Shown: positions 61,689 through 64,000 of the stretch, piece after piece
How positions within the stretch are numbered: the stretch's first letter is position 1
Layout: each line of letters begins with the position of its first letter
Assembly (NCBI GenBank): GCA_963721105.1
Contig: CAVRHY010000007.1
Location: 1 to 64,000, forward strand
DNA from: Thermohalobaculum sp963721105
GTDB taxonomy: Bacteria > Pseudomonadota > Alphaproteobacteria > Rhodobacterales > Rhodobacteraceae
Reading direction: 5' to 3'
Length of the DNA: 64,000 nt
The notes under the pieces: model-generated
The model's database searches: none
What the model was told of the DNA's origin: nothing
What the model saw: the letters and a program-made list of their open reading frames with translations, nothing else
Program-made: the position numbers and the translations under genes

Positions 61689-62203
61689 GGCGTGGCGGCG
61701 CGCGTGGCGGCGTGATTACGTGAATGCCGGGGCGGGTCCGGCGGCAGCGAGTTCGGCAATCCATTCGGCAATCGCTTCGACAACGATCCTTCGCTAACTT
61801 GTTGTTAATTGAATCTCTCGGCCGGCCGTCGCGTGCCGGACACCCGAAGGGTCCGCATTGCTGTCGGTCAGCGACTTTGTGCGCAGCCGCTGAAGCCGGC
61901 GTTTGCGGGGCAGACCATCTGGCCGGGCGGAGGTGACCGTGGACGATGCCGGGTAACGCTTTGACGCGGCGGCCGGCCGACCGACTGGGTGAAGCGGCGC
62001 GCGCTGCGAAGGCTGGTGGCGGCGCCGAAGACTGTCGCCGGCGGCCGGGCCGTTAGTCCGGTCCGCTGGCTGCCCCCACCCGGCCCCGGCTCCCCGGCGG
62101 CCCCCGGGGGGCGATTGACGCGGCGAGCCGCGGCGACTACCTACCGCTACGAGACTTCCCGCCAGAATGGCCGAACCTGCCAGAACGGGCCTGCCAGGAA
62201 CGC
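61689..62203. other. Intergenic region upstream of hrcA
   Basis: About 515 bases with no convincing gene. An AT-rich island at 61790-61820 contains a CtrA-like sequence and a GANTC site. No CIRCE element (TTAGCACTC type) was found. Confidence 0.4.
61794..61815. promoter_or_regulatory. CtrA-like site next to a GANTC methylation site
   Basis: CTAA-CTTGTTG-TTAA differs at one base from the CtrA consensus TTAA-N7-TTAA, and GAATC, a CcrM target, follows two bases later. Both are signals of alphaproteobacterial cell-cycle control. The match is short, so it may be chance. Confidence 0.3.
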
Positions 62204-63283
62204 ATGGCGCATCCCACTCCGACACTCAGCGATCTGAACGGCCGCAGCCGGGCAATTTTTGCGCGGCTGGTCGAGACCTATCTGGAAACCGGCGAGCCGG
62301 TCGGGTCGCGCACGCTGTCCAGGATCATGGACCTCGGCCTCTCGCCCGCGTCGATCCGCAACGTCATGCAGGACCTCGAGCAGCTTGGCCTGCTGGACAG
62401 CCCGCACGTCAGCGCCGGACGCATCCCGACGCAGACGGGGCTACGCATGTTCGTCGACGGCGTGCTCGAGCTTGGCGACATCCCGGCCGAGGAGCGTCGC
62501 CAGATCGAGCAGTCGATGGCCGTCGAGGGTGAGTTGCCCACGATCCTGGACCAGGCGGGGGCGATCCTGTCCGGCCTCAGCCAGTGCGCCAGCCTGGTTT
62601 TTGCCCCCAAGGTCGACGCGCCGGTGCGCCACCTGGAATTCGTCTCGATCGGCCGGGATTCGGCGCTGGCGGTGCTGGTCATGGAGGACGGCACCGTCGA
62701 GAACCGCGTCTTCGACCCGCCGCCCGGGCTGACCCCGGCGGCGATGCGCGAGGCGGCGAACTTCCTGAATGCCTATCTGCGCGGCCGGACGCTGGTCGAC
62801 GCGCGCGACGTCGTCTCGCGCGAGATCGAGGCGCGCCGCTCCGAGCTGGACAAGCTGGCCGCCGGGCTGGTCGAGAAGGGCATCGCCATCTGGTCGAATG
62901 GCAGCCAGAACGAGCCCGAGCGGCTGATCGTGCGCGGCCAGTCGCACCTGCTGGCGCGCCCGCAGGACGACCAGGACCTCGAGCGCATCCGGCGGCTGTT
63001 CGACGATCTTGAACGCAAGCGAGACCTTGCCCAATTGTTGGATCTGGCGGAGGCGGGCGAAGGGGTCAGCGTCTTCATCGGCTCGGAGAACAAGCTGTTC
63101 TCGATGTCCGGCTCGTCCCTGGTGATCTCGCCCTACCGCGACACGAGCCGCCGGATCATCGGCGCCATCGGCGTGATCGGTCCGACGCGGCTGAACTACG
63201 GGCGAATCGTCCCGATCGTCGACTACACGGCGCGGCTTGTCGGCCGGATGGTCAGCGACCGCAGCAAGAAATCGAGCGAGTGA
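62204..63283 (+). CDS. hrcA: Heat-inducible transcription repressor HrcA
   Basis: A 359-residue repressor of class I heat-shock genes. The N-terminal winged helix has SRAIFARLVETYLETGEPVG and TLSRIMDLGLSPASIRNVM; VSAGRIPTQTGLRMFVDGVL follows, then the GAF-like domain and the C-terminal SSLVISPYRDTSRRIIGAIG and VIGPTRLNYGRIVPIVDY. Full length, no frameshift. It precedes grpE by five bases, the usual hrcA-grpE pair. No CIRCE operator was seen upstream, so it may act at groESL elsewhere. Confidence 0.96.
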   Translation: MAHPTPTLSDLNGRSRAIFARLVETYLETGEPVGSRTLSRIMDLGLSPASIRNVMQDLEQLGLLDSPHVSAGRIPTQTGLRMFVDGVLELGDIPAEERRQIEQSMAVEGELPTILDQAGAILSGLSQCASLVFAPKVDAPVRHLEFVSIGRDSALAVLVMEDGTVENRVFDPPPGLTPAAMREAANFLNAYLRGRTLVDARDVVSREIEARRSELDKLAAGLVEKGIAIWSNGSQNEPERLIVRGQSHLLARPQDDQDLERIRRLFDDLERKRDLAQLLDLAEAGEGVSVFIGSENKLFSMSGSSLVISPYRDTSRRIIGAIGVIGPTRLNYGRIVPIVDYTARLVGRMVSDRSKKSSE

Positions 63284-63288
63284 GCATT

Positions 63289-64000
63289 ATGACGGAGAAG
63301 AAGGATCGCGTGGAACCCGAGGTGAGCTTCCCGGAAAACGACGGCGACGACGCAAGGCAGGCCGGTGGGCAGGCCCAAGCGCCTGGCGACGGCAGGCCGC
63401 GCGTCGAGGACCTCGTGCCCGGGCTGGGCGACGAGATCGACCGGCAGAACGAAGGGGACGAAATCGGGCGCGAGTCGGCGCGGATCGCCGCGCTGGAGGC
63501 CGAGCTGCACGAGCTGCGCGACAAGTGGACCCGCGCGCTGGCCGAAGCCGAGAACGTCCGCCGCCGCGCCGAGCGCGATCGGCGCGACGCCGAGGCCTAT
63601 GGCGGCACGCGCCTGGCGCGCGACGTGCTGGGCGTTTGGGACAATCTCGAGCGCGCGCTGAAGGCGGCCGATGACGAGTTGCGTGGCCGGTACGGTGCGT
63701 TCATCGAGGGCGTCGAGCTGACCCAGCGCGAGTTGCTGAACGCGTTCACGAAGCACAAAATCGCCAAGGTGACTCCCGAGAAGGGCGAGCGCTTCGATCC
63801 GAACCGCCACCAGGCGATGTTCGAGGCGCCGGTGCCCGGCGCCGAGGCCGGGACAATCATCGAGGTGATGCAGGACGGCTTCATCATCGCCGACCGCCTG
63901 CTGCGCCCGGCGCTGGTCGGCGTCGCCCGGGCGGCGCCGGAGACCGTGCAGGGCACGGCTGACAGGACCGCCGAGGTGCCGTACGATCGCAAGGACGAGG
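63289..64000 (+). CDS. grpE: Nucleotide exchange factor GrpE (runs off window)
   Basis: GrpE releases ADP from DnaK. The acidic N-terminal extension (residues 1-60) precedes the coiled coil (ARIAALEAELHELRDKWTRA, AEAENVRRRAERDRRDAEAY) and the beta domain, with RFDPNRHQAMFEAPVPG, IIEVMQDGFIIADRLLRPAL and VGVARAAPE. The start is ATG 63289. At least 237 codons are in the window; a Thr/Glu-rich tail continues past the right edge, so the stop is not visible. Confidence 0.95.
   Translation, partial: MTEKKDRVEPEVSFPENDGDDARQAGGQAQAPGDGRPRVEDLVPGLGDEIDRQNEGDEIGRESARIAALEAELHELRDKWTRALAEAENVRRRAERDRRDAEAYGGTRLARDVLGVWDNLERALKAADDELRGRYGAFIEGVELTQRELLNAFTKHKIAKVTPEKGERFDPNRHQAMFEAPVPGAEAGTIIEVMQDGFIIADRLLRPALVGVARAAPETVQGTADRTAEVPYDRKDE

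Noticed and set aside
61689..62203. CIRCE element upstream of hrcA
   Set aside because: No TTAGCACTC-N9-GAGTGCTAA-like sequence was found.

Overview
The window is a GC-rich alphaproteobacterial chromosome segment, most likely from a Rhodobacteraceae-like organism. Evidence: a GcrA cell-cycle regulator; the order gcrA - ABC permease - argD - argF - hslO - nudix; a TCA operon mdh-sucC-x-x-sucD-sucA-sucB-lpd with two small extra genes; an SOS box of the alphaproteobacterial form GTTC-N7-GTTC; a tRNA-His with no encoded G-1 and with A73; and hrcA-grpE at the right edge. Family assignments come from recognising motifs by eye; no database search was possible.

Layout. (1) 1-4.3 kb: a catabolic cluster (HyuA-like ATP-dependent hydantoinase, short-chain dehydrogenase, NodB-fold amidohydrolase/deacetylase, cysteine hydrolase, FAD oxidoreductase) that looks like hydantoin/N-carbamoyl amino acid breakdown. 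(2) 4.3-11.5 kb: an insertion-sequence graveyard. Two identical 1149-bp IS630 elements lie in opposite orientation, one in the FAD oxidoreductase gene and one inside an IS5 transposase. Beyond them are remnants of IS3, IS407-like, IS630 and ParB-like genes and a decapitated integrase next to tRNA-Ser. (3) 11.6-16.4 kb: a prophage tail remnant carrying a putative glycoside hydrolase and a glycine-rich tail protein, ending towards tRNA-His. (4) 17-28.5 kb: SHMT-like enzyme, a three-gene transglutaminase/ATP-grasp/alpha-E operon, dienelactone hydrolase, a CYP152-type P450 and a RidA protein. (5) 28.6-36.4 kb: SOS-controlled dnaE2, a pentapeptide-repeat membrane protein, a glycosyltransferase and ahcY. 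(6) 36.8-43.3 kb: small hypotheticals, a histidine kinase, a degenerate 2H-fold protein, hslO, nudix and a low-GC patch. (7) 43.4-51.3 kb: arginine genes, secreted protein, ABC permease, gcrA, lytic transglycosylase, glyS. (8) 51.8-61.7 kb: mdh and the 2-oxoglutarate dehydrogenase/succinyl-CoA synthetase operon. (9) 62.2-64 kb: hrcA and the start of grpE.

Many genes, including essential ones (ahcY, sucA, sucB, sucD, argF, glyS), contain single-base insertions or deletions that break an otherwise well conserved frame. This is best explained by consensus error in GC-rich sequence rather than gene death, so such genes are annotated as one feature spanning the frameshift. Genuinely degraded loci (nested IS elements, IS fragments, the FAD oxidoreductase) are marked as pseudogenes.

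Two dispersed palindromic repeat families (GTCATCCCCGCGAA-type and GTAGGGYGGG-type) are scattered between genes, and a copy of the first lies inside the dnaE2 reading frame.
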